Program-made: the position numbers and the translations under genes
Assembly: GCF_902506435.1 (NCBI RefSeq)
Contig: NZ_LR733215.1
Coordinates: 2,908,903 to 2,970,025, forward strand
Reading direction: 5' to 3'
Origin: Nocardioides sp. AX2bis
GTDB taxonomy: Bacteria; Actinomycetota; Actinomycetes; Propionibacteriales; Nocardioidaceae
Length of the DNA: 61,123 nucleotides
Shown here: in pieces, positions 9,152 through 17,276 of the stretch
Numbering within the stretch: the stretch's first letter is position 1
How the letters are laid out: the number at the start of each line of letters is the position of its first letter
The notes under the pieces: model-generated
The model's database searches: none
Told to the model about the DNA's origin: nothing
What the model saw: the letters and a program-made list of their open reading frames with translations, nothing else

Positions 9152-10647
9152 GACTGCTCCTCGGGGGCGGTGACCTCGCGGCGCAGGATCTTGCCGGTGG
9201 GGCCCTTGGGCAGGTCGTCGACGAGCCAGACCTTGCGGGGGTACTTGTAGGCGGCCAGGGCCTCCTTGGCGAAGGCCTGCAGCTCGTCCTCGGTGGCCGA
9301 CTGCCCCTCCTTGAGGGCCACGGCGGCGCCGACCTCCTCACCGAGGTCGTCGTGCGGGAGGCCGATCACGGCCACCTCGGCGACGGCGTCGTGGCCGTAC
9401 AGGACCTCCTCGACCTCGCGGGGGTAGACGTTGTAGCCGCCCCGGATGATGAGGTCCTTCTTGCGGTCGACGATGGTGAAGTAGCCCTCCTCGTCGACGG
9501 TGGCCATGTCGCCGGAGAGGAACCAGCCGTCCTGGATGGACTCGGCGGTGGCCTCCTCGCGACCCCAGTAGCCCTTCATCACGTTCTCGCCCTTGATCGC
9601 GATCTCGCCGACCTCGCCCTGGGCGACCTCCTGGCGCTCGTCGTCGACGACCTTCATCTCGACCCCGCGCACGGGCAGGCCGATGGTGCCGGGCTTGCGC
9701 TCCTTGCCGGGCTGGTTGAAGGAGGCGACCGGGGAGGTCTCGGAGAGCCCGTAGCCCTCGAGCACCATGCAGTCGAAGGTCTGCTCGAACTTCTTCATCA
9801 CCTCGACCGGCATCGCCGAGCCGCCGGAGATGCAGGTGCGCAGGCTGGAGACGTCGTACGACTCCGCGTCGGGCGCGTGGAGCATCCCGGCGTACATCGT
9901 GGGGACGCCCTCGAAGACCGTGACCTGGTCGCGGCCGATGACCTCGAGCGCCTTGGTGGCGTCGAAGCGCGGGATCAGGGTGAGGCAGGAGCCGCTGCGC
10001 ACGCTGGCGTTGAGCCCGCAGGTCAGCCCGAAGCAGTGGAAGAGCGGCAGGCACCCCATCACGACGTCCTCGGGACCGAGCTCGACGAGGGTCTCAGCGC
10101 TGGTGGCGGCGTTGCTGGTCATGTTGCCGTGCGTGAGCTCGGCGCCCTTGGGCTGGCCGGTCGTGCCGGAGGTGTAGAGCAGCACCATGGTGTCGTCGTC
10201 GTCGCGCTCGACGACCTCGTCGTCGGGCTCGAAGCCACCGAGCAGGCCGGTGAAGCCCTCGGGGTCGATGCTGACGCAGTCGATGCCGACCTCGGCCGCG
10301 GCCTTCGTGGCCTCCTCGGCCATCTGGTGCCAGGAGAAGACGATCGAGGCCCCGGAGTCCTCGAGGTAGTACTGCACCTCACGCGCCTTGAGCAGCGGGT
10401 TCATCGGCACCACCACGCAGCCGGCGGCCACGGCGCCGTAGAACAGCACCGGGAACGGCGGCACGTTCGGCAGCACCATCCCCACGCGGTCGCCCGGGCC
10501 GATCCCGCGGTCCTTGAGCATCGCCGTGACCCGGCGGGCTCCGTCGAGCAGGGTGTCGTAGTCGATCACGAGGTCGTCGAGCTTCACCGCCGGACGGCTC
10601 CCGTGCTCGGCGGCGGTGTCGGTCAGGGCCTGGGCCAGGTTGGTCAC
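9148..10647 (-). CDS. fadD: long-chain acyl-CoA synthetase (AMP-forming)
   Basis: 499 residues of the ANL superfamily. P-loop-like motif [20 protein letters not shown] (about 150-170), adenine/acyl motif [11 protein letters not shown], hinge [20 protein letters not shown], and the catalytic lysine in the C-terminal [10 protein letters not shown]. It activates a carboxylic acid to acyl-CoA with ATP in the cytoplasm. First gene of the operon leading into phaC, phaZ and the acyl-CoA dehydrogenase, so it may feed CoA thioesters to PHA synthesis or beta-oxidation. An inverted repeat overlapping a likely promoter lies just upstream (10694-10719). Confidence 0.9.
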   Translation of the reverse strand: MTNLAQALTDTAAEHGSRPAVKLDDLVIDYDTLLDGARRVTAMLKDRGIGPGDRVGMVLPNVPPFPVLFYGAVAAGCVVVPMNPLLKAREVQYYLEDSGASIVFSWHQMAEEATKAAAEVGIDCVSIDPEGFTGLLGGFEPDDEVVERDDDDTMVLLYTSGTTGQPKGAELTHGNMTSNAATSAETLVELGPEDVVMGCLPLFHCFGLTCGLNASVRSGSCLTLIPRFDATKALEVIGRDQVTVFEGVPTMYAGMLHAPDAESYDVSSLRTCISGGSAMPVEVMKKFEQTFDCMVLEGYGLSETSPVASFNQPGKERKPGTIGLPVRGVEMKVVDDERQEVAQGEVGEIAIKGENVMKGYWGREEATAESIQDGWFLSGDMATVDEEGYFTIVDRKKDLIIRGGYNVYPREVEEVLYGHDAVAEVAVIGLPHDDLGEEVGAAVALKEGQSATEDELQAFAKEALAAYKYPRKVWLVDDLPKGPTGKILRREVTAPEEQS

Positions 10648-10684
10648 GGGGACCTCTCAGCGGATCGGGGACATCGTCCCGCTC

Positions 10685-10719
10685 AGACTAGGCCCCCTTG
10701 TGACACCGACCACAAGGGG
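10685..10719 (-). promoter_or_regulatory. probable operator and promoter of the acyl-CoA ligase/PHA operon
   Basis: Perfect 9-base arms CCCCTTGTG (10694-10702) and CACAAGGGG (10711-10719), separated by 8 nt, form an operator-like palindrome. On the minus strand it covers a possible -35 TTGTGG (10715-10710), 19 nt upstream of a possible -10 TAGTCT (10690-10685). This geometry suits repression by a dimeric regulator such as a TetR-type fatty-acid sensor; the regulator itself is not identified. The spacer is long for a sigma-70-type promoter, so the promoter half is less secure than the palindrome. Confidence 0.5.
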
Positions 10720-10758
10720 TCGAAGGGGTGGCCCGCGGCCCTCGGTAGCCTCCGCGGC

Positions 10759-11589
10759 ATGGCTGGCGGATGGTCGGGGGTGGCGCGGGCGTACGCCGCG
10801 ACCTTCGCCGGGCTCTGCGCGGGCGCGCACGAGCCGCTGCTCGACGCGGCGCTGGTCGGGCCGGGCACCCGGGTGCTCGACGTCGGGTGCGGCCCCGGCG
10901 GGCTCGCCGCGGCCGCCACCGCGCGCGACGCGGACGTCACCGCCCTCGACCCGGACCCGGGGATGGTGGCGCTGGCCCGCTCGGCGGCGCCGACCGCGGC
11001 GGTCGAGGAGGGCGGCCTGCCCGACCTGCCGCTCGACGGGCTGCCGCACCGGGCCTACGACGCCGTCCTCGCCGCCTTCGTGCTGAACCACCTCCCGGAC
11101 CCGCGGACGGGGCTGGCTGCGCTGGCCGGGGCCACGGCGCCCGGCGGGCGGGTCGCGGTGACGGTGTGGCCGTCGGGGGCCACGCCGCAGTCGCGGCTGT
11201 GGGAGCAGGTGGTGGCCGAGGCGGGAGCGGTGCCGCCGCCGGGGGTGCGCCTGGCGCCGGAGCTGGACTTCCCCCGCACGGTCGACGGCCTGGCCGCGGT
11301 CGTGGCCGGGTCGGGGCTCGCCGTCCTCGACGCCCGCCTGGTGGCGTGGACCCACGTCTGCGACCCGGGGATGGTCTGGGCGGGCGCCTCGGCCGGGATC
11401 GGCGGCCAGGGCGCGACGCTGCTCGCGCAGACGCCGGAGGTCCAGCGGCGGATGCGGGAGGCGTACGAGCGCCACGTCGCGGACCTGGTCGTCGACGGCC
11501 GCCTCCACCTCGCCACCACCGCCGTCCTCGTCACCGCCGAGATGACGCTCGCGGACAGCCGAGATGACGCTCGCGGCGCGTCGAGATGA
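10759..11589 (+). CDS. class I SAM-dependent methyltransferase
   Basis: 276 residues. Motif I VLDVGCGPGGLAAA near residues 37-50, then an acidic strand end VTALDPDPGM that binds the SAM ribose, and AFVLNHLPDPRTGL after strand 4, as in UbiE/small-molecule methyltransferases. Substrate unknown. The C-terminal end (about 258-276) is encoded by tandem 22-bp repeats, and its stop TGA overlaps the next gene's ATG. First gene of a plus-strand run ending at 13781. Confidence 0.85.
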   Translation: MAGGWSGVARAYAATFAGLCAGAHEPLLDAALVGPGTRVLDVGCGPGGLAAAATARDADVTALDPDPGMVALARSAAPTAAVEEGGLPDLPLDGLPHRAYDAVLAAFVLNHLPDPRTGLAALAGATAPGGRVAVTVWPSGATPQSRLWEQVVAEAGAVPPPGVRLAPELDFPRTVDGLAAVVAGSGLAVLDARLVAWTHVCDPGMVWAGASAGIGGQGATLLAQTPEVQRRMREAYERHVADLVVDGRLHLATTAVLVTAEMTLADSRDDARGASR

Positions 11590-11601
11590 CGTTTCCGGAC
11601 A
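11536..11601 (+). repeat. three tandem 22-bp repeats across a gene junction
   Basis: Units at 11536-11557, 11558-11579 and 11580-11601 share a core G-C/T-CGAGATGACG followed by CTCGCGG in the first two and TTTCCGG in the third. Each unit carries an ATG (11542, 11564, 11586). Because 22 is not a multiple of three, these fall in three different frames. The third ATG starts the DUF3626 gene, while the methyltransferase frame ends on the TGA overlapping it. Confidence 0.85.
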
Positions 11602-12485
11602 CCTCGAGCCCGTCGGTACGCGCGCTGGCGCACGTCGCGGCGAGGTCAAAGCCCGCCGCACCCCCGCTCGACCGCGGGCTGCGGGTGACGCTGAACCTCC
11701 ACCCCGACCGCCGGGCCGTGCCGGGCGGACAGACCGTCCTCGAGTCCCTCGCCCACGACGGCGTCTACCGCTCCCAGTTCGAGACCGGGACCAGCAACGG
11801 TGGCCTCACCGCCCATCCCGGCGGAGACCGCTGGCGATGGGAGCAGAAGATCTTCGGTGGGGCGTACGACGCGGCGCCGGGCTCGGCGCGGCCCCGGTAC
11901 GGCGCCCTCGACCACCCGGCGGGACCCGGACCCGGCGGAGCGCCGCGGTTCGGGTCGGCCTACCTGCGTCTTCGCGAGGCGGTCCTGGACCGTGCCACGT
12001 TCTGCTTCCCCGACTCGGCGCTGGACCCGACCGCTTTCGCCACCGCCACCCACTTCGACCTGTGGCCACTCGTCGACGCATGGGACGCGCGTCCGCTGAC
12101 CGACGAGGTGGAGGCCGGTCCCGGCGGACGTCTCGACGGCTACGTCGAGGCCCAGGTGCACGGTCCGGTGCTGCTGGACGACGACGTCGAGGCGCTCGTC
12201 CTCGACCCCTGCTGGCGAGGCACCCCGACCGCACGACAGGCAGACCTGCTGGGGGTGCCCGTCGAGTGGCACGAGGGACGACGGCTGTCGGTCGAGGAGC
12301 TGGCTCGGCACCCGGCCTACCGCGGGCCCAGGACCGTGGAGGTCGGCCTCCGCGTCGCCCGGGACGGGCTCTTGGACGCCCGCGTGCTCGGGCAGGCGGT
12401 CGAGGCCGGCGTCGAGGACCCGCAGCAGCTCAAACGTCTCTGGCACCACGTCGCCCGGTGGGGCGTGGCTGCCGAACCGGGATGA
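11586..12485 (+). CDS. DUF3626-family protein of unknown function
   Basis: 299 residues. It shows the conserved blocks I associate with DUF3626: LHPDR near the N-terminus, YRSQFETGTSNGGLTA, RWEQKIFGGAY, RPRYGALDHP, and FGSAYLRLREAVLDRATFC, followed by a variable C-terminal half with a repeated VEV/VLDPCW pattern. No signal peptide or membrane segment. An arginine, a S/T-x-S/T-like motif and a later Glu recall ADP-ribosyltransferase folds, but this is speculation. Start ATG 11586 overlaps the methyltransferase stop (ATGA), implying coupled translation. Confidence 0.68.
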   Translation: MTFPDTSSPSVRALAHVAARSKPAAPPLDRGLRVTLNLHPDRRAVPGGQTVLESLAHDGVYRSQFETGTSNGGLTAHPGGDRWRWEQKIFGGAYDAAPGSARPRYGALDHPAGPGPGGAPRFGSAYLRLREAVLDRATFCFPDSALDPTAFATATHFDLWPLVDAWDARPLTDEVEAGPGGRLDGYVEAQVHGPVLLDDDVEALVLDPCWRGTPTARQADLLGVPVEWHEGRRLSVEELARHPAYRGPRTVEVGLRVARDGLLDARVLGQAVEAGVEDPQQLKRLWHHVARWGVAAEPG

Positions 12486-12492
12486 TGGGCCC

Positions 12493-13218
12493 ATGACCTC
12501 ACCCGAAGTGGCGGCCGTCGCCGCGGACCTCGCCCCGAGCGGCACGCTGCGCGCGTCGATCAACCTCGGCAACCCGGTGCTCGCCCACGGCACCCCTGAG
12601 GAGCCGGGCGGGGTGACCGTCGACCTGGCGCGCGCCCTCGGCGAGCGCCTTGGGCTGCCGGTCGACCTGCTCTGCTTCGATGCTGCCCGCAGGTCGCTCG
12701 AGGCGATGCAGGACGGACGCGCGGACCTGTGCTTCCTCGCCGTCGACCCGGCCCGCGCCGAGACCGTCGCCTTCACCGCGCCGTACGTGCTGATCGAGGG
12801 CGTCTACGTCGTCCCCGTCGACTCCCCCCTCGCCGGCGCCGACGAGGTCGACCACGCGGGCGTACGCGTCGGGGTCAAGCAGGGCTCCGCCTACGACCTC
12901 CACCTGACGCGCGCCCTCGAGCACGCCGAGATCGTCCGTGGCGCCGAGGGCACCACCGTCTACGTCGAGGAGTCGCTGGAGGTGGGCGCCGGCATCCGGC
13001 AGCCGGTCACCGCCTTCGTGGCCGACCACCCGGGCCACCGGCTGCTCGAGCCGGCCTTCATGCAGATCGAGCAGGCTGTCGGCACGACGCAGACCCGCAC
13101 GGCGGCGACAGTCGACTTCCTGCGGACCTACGTCGAGGAGCAGAAGGCGAACGGCTTCGTCGCCGACGCGCTCGCCCGCGCCGGACGGGCGGACACCCAG
13201 GTCGCCCCGCCGGGGTGA
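12493..13218 (+). CDS. cytoplasmic SBP_bac_3-like (amino-acid-binding fold) protein
   Basis: 241 residues matching the two-lobed solute-binding fold of polar amino-acid ABC systems: GTLRASINLGNPVL, DLARALGERLGLPV, MQDGRADLCFLAVDPARAETVAFTAPY, then VRVGVKQGSAYDLHL and an IEQAVGTTQ hinge. There is no signal peptide, no lipobox and no transporter gene beside it, so it probably works in the cytoplasm as a ligand sensor or enzyme of the cyclohexadienyl-dehydratase type. It overlaps the next gene by 4 nt (GTGA). Confidence 0.75.
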   Translation: MTSPEVAAVAADLAPSGTLRASINLGNPVLAHGTPEEPGGVTVDLARALGERLGLPVDLLCFDAARRSLEAMQDGRADLCFLAVDPARAETVAFTAPYVLIEGVYVVPVDSPLAGADEVDHAGVRVGVKQGSAYDLHLTRALEHAEIVRGAEGTTVYVEESLEVGAGIRQPVTAFVADHPGHRLLEPAFMQIEQAVGTTQTRTAATVDFLRTYVEEQKANGFVADALARAGRADTQVAPPG

Positions 13219-13781
13219 GCCCTCACCGGTTGATCCACCTCAACGGTCCGCCCGGCGTGGGCAAGAGCGCGCTCGCGGCGCGGTACGCCGCCGACCACCC
13301 GGGCACCCTGAACTGCGAGATCGACGAGCTGCGCGGGTTCGTCGCAGGTGTCGAGGAGGACTTCGCCGGCGCCGGCGCGCTCATCAGGCCCGCCGCGGTG
13401 GCGATGATCTCGGCCTACCTCGAGCACAGCGGCGACGTGGTGCTCCCCCAGATGATCGCGAGCAGCGACGAGCTGGACAGGTTCCGTCGTGCGGCGACCG
13501 ACCTCGGCTGCGCGCACGTGCACGTGGTGCTCACCGGCGACCCTGCCGACGTGGCCGCACGGTTCCGCGACCGGCCCACCGACCTGCTGCACCACCGGCT
13601 CGCAGCGAGGACCGTCGAGGCCGACGGCGGGGCGGCGGCGCTCGGGCGGTGGCAGGAGGCGATGGCCGGGCTGGTGGTGACTGAGCCGGGCACGATCCTG
13701 CTGCCCACGGCACCGGGGGACGTCGACGGGACGTACGCGGCCCTGCTCGCGGCCCTCCAGCCGATGGTCGACGAGGGCTGA
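13215..13781 (+). CDS. P-loop kinase-like ATPase
   Basis: 188 residues from GTG 13215. Walker A is LNGPPGVGKSALAARYA right at the N-terminus, followed by an acidic ELRGFV segment and a lid-like region with DPADVAARFRDRP. This resembles small zeta-toxin or shikimate/gluconate-kinase-type P-loop phosphotransferases; no substrate motif is decisive. The GTGA overlap with the SBP-like gene suggests a functional pair. Last gene of the plus-strand run; a strong hairpin follows at 13875. Confidence 0.72.
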   Translation: MSPHRLIHLNGPPGVGKSALAARYAADHPGTLNCEIDELRGFVAGVEEDFAGAGALIRPAAVAMISAYLEHSGDVVLPQMIASSDELDRFRRAATDLGCAHVHVVLTGDPADVAARFRDRPTDLLHHRLAARTVEADGGAAALGRWQEAMAGLVVTEPGTILLPTAPGDVDGTYAALLAALQPMVDEG

Positions 13782-13874
13782 GGGCGTGACCGGGCCCGGG
13801 AGGTCATCCGGACCGTGGACACGTCTGCTCGATCCGCATGACGTCCCGGCGAATGGTCCCCGTCCGGACGTGAC

Positions 13875-13902
13875 GAAGGCCCCCGCCGGGGCGGGGGCCT
13901 TC
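13875..13902. terminator. intrinsic terminator shared by ssrA and the plus-strand operon
   Basis: Perfect 13-base arms GAAGGCCCCCGCC (13875-13887) and GGCGGGGGCCTTC (13890-13902). It sits 93 nt after the kinase stop on the plus strand and 17 nt after the mature 3' end of tmRNA on the minus strand, so it can serve both convergent transcripts. Confidence 0.8.
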
Positions 13903-13919
13903 TCAACAGAGGGCTGTCG

Positions 13920-14286
13920 TGGAGCTGGCGGGAATCGAACCCGCGTCCTCGAGCGTCGAACCAGGTCTTCTCCGGGTGCAGTCCGTGCTGTCGTTTTCTC
14001 GGCCCCGACGCTCGCACGAACACGTCGCCGACAGGCCCAGTCAGGTTTGAGTCCCGATCACCCGCCCTGACAGCAGGTGATCAGCAAGTCTCCTAGATGA
14101 CGCCAGGTTCCGGGACGGAGACGGATGCCCGGTCTGACGCTTCGATCACTGCTCAGGCAGCGAGAGCGAAGGAACTGCGCTTAGAGTCGGCAGTTATAAG
14201 TTCCCAACGATCGTTTACGAGATGACGTTGGCTCCTCGACCCGCTTCCCCTGGGACGTACGTCCCAAGTCGAAACCGATCAGCCCC
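13920..14286 (-). ncRNA. ssrA: transfer-messenger RNA (tmRNA)
   Basis: Both tRNA-like ends are recognisable: 5' GGGGCTGATCGGTTTCGACT and a 3' T-arm ending CGCCAGCTCC with discriminator A. CCA is not encoded, the template reading ACGA. The internal frame on the minus strand, 14191 down to the TGA at 14155-14153, encodes the tag ADSKRSSFALAA, ending in the ALAA degron for Clp proteases. tmRNA with SmpB (15417-15896) frees ribosomes stalled on broken mRNA. Length about 367 nt, normal for actinobacteria. Confidence 0.95.
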
Positions 14287-14303
14287 TCTTGAGTTGTGAC
14301 TCC

Positions 14304-14309
14304 AGCATA
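14304..14309 (-). promoter_or_regulatory. -10 element of the ssrA promoter
   Basis: Minus-strand TATGCT ends 17 nt before the mature tmRNA 5' G. A start about 7 nt downstream would give a short 5' leader for RNase P to remove. A weak -35 (TCGACG) lies 19 nt upstream. Inference from spacing. Confidence 0.45.
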
Positions 14310-14355
14310 GCCGCCCCACCCGGGGCCACGTCGACCTGATTGCGATGCGGCCCGC

Positions 14356-15276
14356 TCACCTGCTGCTGCCGACCCCGAACAGCGCCGCCCCGTTCTCCCA
14401 GCAGACCGCGCGCAGCCAGTCGTCGCCGAGACCGAGCCGCTCCAGGCTCTCCAGCTGGTGGGCGTAGGGGTAGGGGATCGTCGGGAAGTCGGTGCCCAGC
14501 AGGATCTTGCCGCCGAGGTCGCGCAGCGCGGGGACCAGGTGGTCGGGGAAGCGGCCGGCGGCCTCGTCGAAGAAGTCGGTGAAGACCATCGTGGTGTCCA
14601 GCCGCACCCGCTCGAAGCGCTCGGCGAGGGCGAAGAACCCGTCGTACTCCGGGGCTCCCATGTGGGCGACCACCACGGCCAGCCGCGGGAACCGCTCGAG
14701 GACCGCGCGCATCGGCTCCGGCCCGGTGAAGGCGTTCGCGACGGGGCCGGACCCCGCATGCACGACCACCGGCGTCCCCGCGTCCTCGAGCACGCCCCAG
14801 ACGGGGTCGAGCAGGCGGTCGTCGAGGTGGAACTCGCCCACCTGCACGTGGACCTTGAACACCGCGATGCCGGCTCCGACCAGGTCGGCGACGTAGGCGC
14901 CGGCCTCCGGCTCGGGGAAGAACGTGCCGGACCACAGGCTCTCGGGCACCTCGCGCGCGAAGTCGCGTGCCCAGTCGTTGAGGAACCCCGCCACCCCGGG
15001 CTTGTGGGCGTAGGGCAACGTCGGGAACGCGCGGACGCCCATCGCCCGCAGCAGCGCGACCCGCTCCTCGACCGGGGCCCGGTAGCGGATCGGCCAGGGC
15101 CGCCCGATCTTCGGACCGGCCGCGTCGAAGACGGCGTACACGGCCTTCTCGATCGGCGGCGGCAGGAAGTGGGCGTGGACGTCGACCAGGCCCGGCAGGC
15201 CCAGACGTTCCCAGAACGCGCGGACCGGGGCGACGTCCTGGTCTCGTGACGCTCGCCGCGCTCGCTCCTCGACCAC
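14356..15276 (-). CDS. metal-dependent amidohydrolase (amidohydrolase-2 / TIM-barrel family)
   Basis: About 306 residues. Family motifs in order: VDVHAHFLPPP (first metal site), VFKVHVQVGEF, VVHAGSG, VVVAHMGAPEYDG and the metal aspartate in LLGTDFPTIPYPY. Family members are hydrolases or non-oxidative decarboxylases of the aminocarboxymuconate type; substrate unknown. The start is unclear: the nearest usable codon is GTG 15276, inside the 27-bp repeat array, and the frame stays open through all repeat units towards smpB. Several in-frame GTGs in the repeats could add VVEERVQPP units to the N-terminus. Confidence 0.78.
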   Translation of the reverse strand: MVEERARRASRDQDVAPVRAFWERLGLPGLVDVHAHFLPPPIEKAVYAVFDAAGPKIGRPWPIRYRAPVEERVALLRAMGVRAFPTLPYAHKPGVAGFLNDWARDFAREVPESLWSGTFFPEPEAGAYVADLVGAGIAVFKVHVQVGEFHLDDRLLDPVWGVLEDAGTPVVVHAGSGPVANAFTGPEPMRAVLERFPRLAVVVAHMGAPEYDGFFALAERFERVRLDTTMVFTDFFDEAAGRFPDHLVPALRDLGGKILLGTDFPTIPYPYAHQLESLERLGLGDDWLRAVCWENGAALFGVGSSR

Positions 15277-15420
15277 CGGGGGCTGCACTCGCTCCTCGAC
15301 CACCGGGGGCTGCACTCGCTCCTCGACCACCGGGGGCTGCACTCGCTCCTCGACCACCGGGGACTGGGCTCGCTCCTCGACCACCGGGGGCTGCGCTCGC
15401 TCCTCGACCACCGGGGTCAG
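15242..15420. repeat. 27-bp tandem repeat array with a REP-like flank
   Basis: Six copies of CTCGCTCCTCGACCACCGGG start at 15261, 15288, 15315, 15342, 15369 and 15396. Copies one to four are almost identical; the last two are diverged. The left flank (TCTCGTGACGCTCGCCGCG) together with one unit resembles a dispersed intergenic element I associate with Nocardioides-type genomes. The array fills the space between the smpB stop (15417) and the amidohydrolase start, so it forms both the 3' trailer of one gene and the start region of the next. Confidence 0.88.
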
Positions 15421-15896
15421 TCGTCCATCCCCTTGAGGCGACGCCCCAGGGCCTGGTCCTTCTCCCGGACGGCCTGCCGCTCCGCGAGCGCGTGCCGCTT
15501 GTCCCACGTCTTCTTGCCCTTGCCGAGCGCGATCTCGACCTTGGCGCGGCCGTTGAGGAAGTAGAGCGCCAGCGGGATGACCGTCAGGCCCTTCTCGCTC
15601 GCACGACGCTCGATCTTCTCGATCTCGCTGCGGTGCAGCAGCAGCTTGCGCTTGCGGCGGGCGGCGTGGTTGGTCCACGTTCCCTGCGTGTACTCCGGGA
15701 TGTGCACCCCGTGCAGCCAGGCCTCGTCCCGCTCGATGTCGACGAAGCCGTCGACCAGCGAGGCGCGGCCCATCCGCAGCGACTTCACCTCGGTGCCCTG
15801 CAGCACCATCCCGGCCTCGAAGGTGTCCTCGATGAGGTAGTCGTGCCGCGCCTTCTTGTTCTGCGCGACCATCTGCCGCCCCGTCTCCTTGGCCAT
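15417..15896 (-). CDS. smpB: SsrA-binding protein SmpB
   Basis: 159 residues. Typical SmpB order: [57 protein letters not shown], and the basic C-terminal tail with [15 protein letters not shown] that enters the mRNA channel. It carries tmRNA onto stalled ribosomes; ssrA is 1.1 kb downstream on the same strand. Downstream of the M23 peptidase gene in the conserved actinobacterial ftsEX-M23-smpB order. Confidence 0.97.
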   Translation of the reverse strand: MAKETGRQMVAQNKKARHDYLIEDTFEAGMVLQGTEVKSLRMGRASLVDGFVDIERDEAWLHGVHIPEYTQGTWTNHAARRKRKLLLHRSEIEKIERRASEKGLTVIPLALYFLNGRAKVEIALGKGKKTWDKRHALAERQAVREKDQALGRRLKGMDD

Positions 15897-15944
15897 GCCC
15901 CCATCCTCCCAGGCACGGTCAATCCGGTTGCCCCGAGGTGGCCC

Positions 15945-17219
15945 CTACAGGTACTCCATCGGGTCGACGGCGGTGCCGTTCTCCAGCAGCGTGAAGTGCA
16001 GGTGGCAGCCCGTGGACCAGCCCGTGTCACCGACGTACCCGAGGGTCTGGCCCTGCGAGACCTGCTGGCCCACGCCGACGGTGTAGCTCGACGCGTGGTT
16101 GTAGACCGCGGTGAGGTTGACGCCGTTGACGTTGCCCAGCGAGACGTAGAGGCGGTTGCCGTAGACGTCGGAGGAGTAGCTGGAGATGACGGTGCCGTCG
16201 GCCATGGCCGACAGCGGGGCGCCACAGCCGGGGGCGAAGTCGGTGCCGTCGTGCAGGCCGTAGTAGCCGTAGATCGGGTGCGTGCGGTACCCGTACGGCG
16301 AGGTGACGGGCCCGCCGGAGGGCATCGTGAAGAGGCCCGTCGTCTCGCCGGTGTAGCCGGTCCCGGCCCGCTCGGCGGCGCGCTGGGCGGCGAGGATCTT
16401 CTCGCGGACGTCGGCCTCCTGGCGCTCGAGCTGCACCAGCGCCTTCTGGTCCTTGGCCCGGGCGGCCAGCGCGGCCTGCTTGGCCGACCGGTTGGTACGC
16501 ACGAGCTCCAGCACCTGGTCGCGCGCGGTGACGGCGCGGTCGCGCAGCACCCGCATCCGCTCGACGGTGCGCGCGGCCTCGGCCTGCTGGGCGGCGACCA
16601 GGTCGGTGGCCTCGGACACCTCGGCCTCGGTGGCCTCGAGGCGGTCCTCGGCGGCCTGGACGTCGTCGTACGCCGTGGTCTGGCGCCCCACGATGAGCTG
16701 CTCGGCCTGCTGCTCGGCCTCGATGTCCTCCAGCGAGCCGGCGGACAGGAAGGACGACAGCGTCCGCAGACCGGGGTCGCCCGCGCCCTGGTAGATCGAG
16801 GTGATCGTGTCGGTGGCCTCGTTGCGGGTCTCGACGACCTCGAGCCGACCGACGATCAGTGCGGCCTCCGCCGCGGCCAGGCGCTCCTCGGAGGCAGCCA
16901 GCTCGACGCGCAGCTCGGCGTTGCGGTCCTCGGCCTCGGCGACCTCGCCCTCGAGGCGGGTCAGCCGCTCACGGGCGTCGGTGAGGCGGTCCGTGGCGGC
17001 GTCGAGCGCGGCGTTCGCCCGCTGGGCGCGGTCGCTGGCCTCGTCGATGCCGTTCCGCGTGGCCTCGATCCGGTCCTGGAGGTCCTGCTGCCGGTCCCGC
17101 AGGCCCTCGGCCGAGGCCGGGGACGTCGAGGACAGGGTCGTGCCCAGACCACACGTGAGCGCGGCAGCCAGGGTGGCTGCTGCGACACGGCGACCAGGAG
17201 CGCTGGGGAAGGAGCGCAC
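15945..17219 (-). CDS. secreted coiled-coil M23 endopeptidase, probable FtsEX-activated murein hydrolase
   Basis: 424 residues. Signal peptide (basic start, AATLAAALTCGLGTTL, cleavage near PASAEG). A long coiled coil (about 40-275) follows, rich in E/A/R heptads, then a LytM/M23 domain with the zinc ligands in LHDGTDFAPGCG and in GCHLHFTLLENG. Zinc endopeptidases of this build cut peptidoglycan cross-links. The coiled coil and the position straight after ftsX suggest the EnvC/RipC/PcsB role: a partner switched on by FtsEX at the septum. Both His motifs are intact, so this protein is likely itself catalytic, unlike EnvC. Confidence 0.88.
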   Translation of the reverse strand: MRSFPSAPGRRVAAATLAAALTCGLGTTLSSTSPASAEGLRDRQQDLQDRIEATRNGIDEASDRAQRANAALDAATDRLTDARERLTRLEGEVAEAEDRNAELRVELAASEERLAAAEAALIVGRLEVVETRNEATDTITSIYQGAGDPGLRTLSSFLSAGSLEDIEAEQQAEQLIVGRQTTAYDDVQAAEDRLEATEAEVSEATDLVAAQQAEAARTVERMRVLRDRAVTARDQVLELVRTNRSAKQAALAARAKDQKALVQLERQEADVREKILAAQRAAERAGTGYTGETTGLFTMPSGGPVTSPYGYRTHPIYGYYGLHDGTDFAPGCGAPLSAMADGTVISSYSSDVYGNRLYVSLGNVNGVNLTAVYNHASSYTVGVGQQVSQGQTLGYVGDTGWSTGCHLHFTLLENGTAVDPMEYL

Positions 17220-17276
17220 GTGTTCCGCCTTCGGCGTTTCGGGGAAGAGAAGCGACTCGAAGGTAGAGCCTGAGGG

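Noticed and set aside
13920..14286. tmRNA gene as an occupied integration site
   Set aside because: Both ends of ssrA are single copy and no integrase or duplicated 3' end lies beside it.
15261..15420. Regular 27-bp array as a CRISPR
   Set aside because: Units are contiguous without unique spacers and lie within a REP-like flank; no cas gene is present.
15246..17273. A 675-codon plus-strand frame with APRPPGAAL repeats at its start
   Set aside because: The repeats are the antisense reading of the 27-bp array and the rest is shadow of smpB and the M23 peptidase.
17220..17276. Riboswitch (ydaO type) before the M23 peptidase
   Set aside because: Only 57 nt separate it from ftsX, too short for that class.
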